Source: SYFY01 sp031385325 (GTDB lineage: Bacteria > Pseudomonadota > Gammaproteobacteria > Pseudomonadales > Azotimanducaceae). Taken from it: 43,890 nt of DNA. The position numbers and the translations under genes were made by a program. Location of the stretch: the NCBI GenBank assembly GCA_031385325.1, contig JANNBJ010000076.1, positions 1 to 43,890 of the forward strand, given 5' to 3'. Positions 42,038 through 43,890 of the stretch are shown here, one piece after another (positions within the stretch are counted from its first letter, which is position 1; every line of letters begins with the position of its first letter). The notes below the pieces were generated by a model. That model did no database searches. It had not been told where the DNA came from and saw only the letters and a program-made list of their open reading frames with translations.

Positions 42038-42550
42038 TCATGCGCCAGACGATTGTTTATCCTTCTTGCGACGACGTTCGCGACGTTCCACACCCAGTGC
42101 CGCGACATACGGCACCGCCCACTTTCCGTAGGCCCACCAACCGAGCACCAGTACCACGACGCCCCAGTTCGACAACAGCTGCAGCACGTAAAGTGGCCAG
42201 AGGAACGCAAGCGCTGAATTGAGCAGGGATTCGAATGCCATTCTGAAGAACACCTGGGTCACTTCCTGGCCAATGAACCCGAGGACGGTTTCACTCGTTG
42301 CCACGCCGCTGAACAACGTCCGTATTTCCAGCACGAGGAACGTGACCACGTAACCAAGCCCATAAAATCCACCACCTCGTGAGCTCCACAAGGAGATGGC
42401 CGTCTCGCGGGCGATGGTCCCGATCTGACGCGGCTGTGCATAAATCAATTTGGTCGTGACGACGATCGAATCAATGCGTCGCCGCAGCCAGCCATGCTGT
42501 TTCTCGCCGGCGGCTTGCACTTCTTGCGATCCAGGTTGTTCTGCAGCCAT
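42038..42550 (-). CDS. Hypothetical membrane protein
   Basis: From the ATG at 42550 it has 170 residues: a charged cytoplasmic N-terminus (GEKQHGWLRRRIDSIVVTTKLIY), a helix after GGGFYGLGYVVTFLVLEI, a second hydrophobic span (LLNSALAFLWPLYVLQLLSNWGVVVLVLGWWAYGKWAVPYV), and a very basic tail (RRERRRKKDK). No family was recognised. A TTG would extend it by six residues. It stands alone between the propeller operon and the pyridoxamine-oxidase-fold gene. Confidence 0.62.
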   Translation of the reverse strand: MAAEQPGSQEVQAAGEKQHGWLRRRIDSIVVTTKLIYAQPRQIGTIARETAISLWSSRGGGFYGLGYVVTFLVLEIRTLFSGVATSETVLGFIGQEVTQVFFRMAFESLLNSALAFLWPLYVLQLLSNWGVVVLVLGWWAYGKWAVPYVAALGVERRERRRKKDKQSSGA

Positions 42551-42818
42551 TGCGTCTACGCCGTTCAATCCAACAATCCTGCGCTGCCACGTTTACAGCA
42601 GACCACCGGCGAGATTACGCTTCAAGCCCCCTCGGAGGGAGTAAAAACGAATGGAGCGCACAGACCGCCCATCTTTCTACGAACATCGTGATCCCAACGA
42701 AAACGTCGCCATGCCCATGTCCGACGACTCAAGCAGCGCAGGGGAAGCAACAATAAAACTGGTTCTGCAAGGCAGAGCTTTCCAAGACAAAAGTTTCTTT
42801 CAATAGCGGAGAAGACAA

Positions 42819-43412
42819 ATGTCCACCAAGGACCACGAACAAGTCTCGATCTATCCATTCGCTCCGGAGAAGCGCGAGGAACTCCTCCGCAAGGCCCGCG
42901 AGTGCGTTTTCAACTGGACCACGAAAGACGGCTGGGCAGTTGGTGTCGTGCACGCCTTTGTGTGGCACGAAGGCCGTGCCTGGATTACCTGCGGCTCACA
43001 TCGACATCGCATATCCGCGCTGCGCCGGGACCCACGTTGTTCCGTGGTGGTGAGCGGCATTGCTGCGCCGGACGGTCCGAACGGGGCGATCACGATCAAA
43101 GGTCGCGCGATCATTCACGACGACGAAGCCACCAAGCGGTGGTTCTATCCCGCACTGGCCCGTGGTCCATACGGCCGCAATGGCGGACCGATGACTCCCG
43201 AGGCGGAAGCACAGGCCAAGGCATTCGAAGAACGGCTGGACTCTCCATTGCGTGTGATCGTCGAAATCGTGCCGGTCAAGTTCATCGAGCTTGATAGCGA
43301 CAAGATGGGCAAGGACAGCATCGGCCAGCTCTCCGACGAAGAGCGAGGGCCGTTGCTTGAAGCCGATGCGAAGCGCATGCCGCAGGAACTGAAGCGATTG
43401 GGTATCGACTAG
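42819..43412 (+). CDS. Pyridoxamine 5'-phosphate oxidase-fold (FMN/F420-binding) protein
   Basis: 197 residues with the split-barrel flavin-binding fold: WAVGVVHAFVWHEGRAWITCGSHRHRISALRRDPRCSVVVSG, then AITIKGRAIIHDD, then VIVEIVPVKFIELDSDKMGKDS. The SHRHRISALRRDPRCSVVV block is typical of PNPOx-like flavin or F420-dependent oxidoreductases rather than true PdxH. It stands alone with a hairpin after its stop. Substrate unknown. Confidence 0.84.
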   Translation: MSTKDHEQVSIYPFAPEKREELLRKARECVFNWTTKDGWAVGVVHAFVWHEGRAWITCGSHRHRISALRRDPRCSVVVSGIAAPDGPNGAITIKGRAIIHDDEATKRWFYPALARGPYGRNGGPMTPEAEAQAKAFEERLDSPLRVIVEIVPVKFIELDSDKMGKDSIGQLSDEERGPLLEADAKRMPQELKRLGID

Positions 43413-43438
43413 CAGCCTGATTTATCAGACTTTCCCGC

Positions 43439-43458
43439 GTGGTGCAGGGATGCACCAC
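43439..43458 (+). terminator. Hairpin terminator after the split-barrel gene
   Basis: GTGGTGCA and TGCACCAC form an eight-base-pair stem with a GGGA loop, followed by CGTTCTTC. A smaller CTGAT/ATCAG hairpin precedes it at 43417-43428. Position after the stop at 43412 supports a terminator, though the T-tract is weak. Confidence 0.55.
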
Positions 43459-43506
43459 CGTTCTTCATGCGCAAAGCGCGGGGCCTCTTTGCAAAAAACG
43501 GGGCAA

Positions 43507-43584
43507 GGAACACGAAGTGTTCCGACCTTAGCAAGTCGCTATAGCGACTTGCCTGGACCTCCGCAAGTCGCTATAGCGACTTGC
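43507..43584. repeat. Hairpin plus two identical 22-bp perfect palindromes
   Basis: GGAACAC-GAA-GTGTTCC (43507-43523) is followed by a perfect palindrome, GCAAGTCGCTA then TAGCGACTTGC, at 43531-43552. The identical palindrome recurs at 43563-43584, 32 bases on. They resemble BIME/REP clusters or a protein-binding array. No coding region overlaps them. Confidence 0.8.
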
Positions 43585-43641
43585 CTGAAAACGATCAACT
43601 CGCCGGTGCGAACTGATCAGAATCACCATGGATCAAATCTG

Positions 43642-43864
43642 ATGCACCAGCCAAGAACACTGCAAGTGGACTTCCTGACGAGCCTGCCGGATGTGGGTCC
43701 TGTCGTCATGGTGAATCTCGTGGGATTCCGGGCGCGTTCCCTGGATGGGAACGTCTCCCGAGTACGCGCGGATCAATGTCGATCGCGAGAACGGAGTTGA
43801 GGCTCACGTCATCTTTGCAGCGAATCAGACGTACTCGAAGTTCGTGGTTAGTCCTGCTACCTGA
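43642..43864 (+). pseudogene. DUF1330-like gene remnant with frameshift
   Basis: An ATG at 43642 gives TLQVDFLTSLPDVGPVVMVN LVGFR, the normal start of a DUF1330 (dimeric alpha-beta barrel) protein. Near 43750 the frame is lost. A +1 shift continues as SPEYARINVDRENGVEAHV and ends at TGA 43862-43864, well short of the usual ~95-residue domain and without its C-terminal blocks. It is best read as a decayed gene; a sequencing error is possible. Confidence 0.5.
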
Positions 43865-43890
43865 TGACGGCATCACCGGCGCTTTACAAC

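Noticed and set aside
43507..43584. Possible CRISPR array
   Set aside because: Only two identical units, each a perfect palindrome, with a 10-base gap; no array, leader or cas genes.

Overview
This window comes from a Gram-negative bacterium, most likely an aquatic or soil gammaproteobacterium with moderately high GC. Support comes from LptF, two phosphoethanolamine transferases, a YejM-like protein, a TonB receptor with ECF sigma and anti-sigma, a TolC/adaptor/RND pump, an EmrAB-type pump and a thermostable-hemolysin-family operon. No rRNA, tRNA, CRISPR array, phage module or transposase was seen. The genus cannot be fixed from the sequence alone.

Layout. 0-8 kb: a secreted protein, an SDR/cupin/phosphotransferase operon, a VIT1/CCC1-type transporter, a PepSY protein, and a three-gene set of secreted proteins (two paralogues around a DUF6152 protein). 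This region contains two copies of a 155-bp structured repeat, the second next to a MITE-like palindrome. 7.9-13.4 kb: TolC/adaptor/RND efflux operon. 13.4-23.6 kb: envelope and LPS locus on the minus strand (methyltransferase, InaA-type kinase, lptF, then eptA, a broken PAP2 gene and a YejM-like gene). It is interrupted by a plus-strand block (PAP2, second eptA, third eptA fragment) lying between two ~335-bp direct copies of the lptF 3' end. 23.7-27.6 kb: ECF sigma, FecR anti-sigma and TonB receptor with an STN signalling domain.

27.8-32.0 kb: a tightly coupled five-gene operon (thermostable-hemolysin-family protein of acyltransferase-like fold, AMP-dependent ligase, haem-oxygenase-like diiron enzyme, SDR, periplasmic TPR-like protein). 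It has the logic of a small lipid or metabolite pathway and is the best candidate here for an undescribed system. 32.1-38.0 kb: a DUF3095 protein, then a marR-emrA-emrB drug efflux operon bracketed by 33-bp direct repeats carrying a TGTGTGTCCTCAATTTT motif, then a HAD phosphatase. 38-43.9 kb: small enzymes and membrane proteins, a PQQ-type beta-propeller/RDD operon, a pyridoxamine-oxidase-fold protein, a dense run of hairpins including two identical perfect palindromes, and a frameshifted DUF1330-like remnant at the right edge.

All family assignments come from reading motifs by eye. No database search was run.
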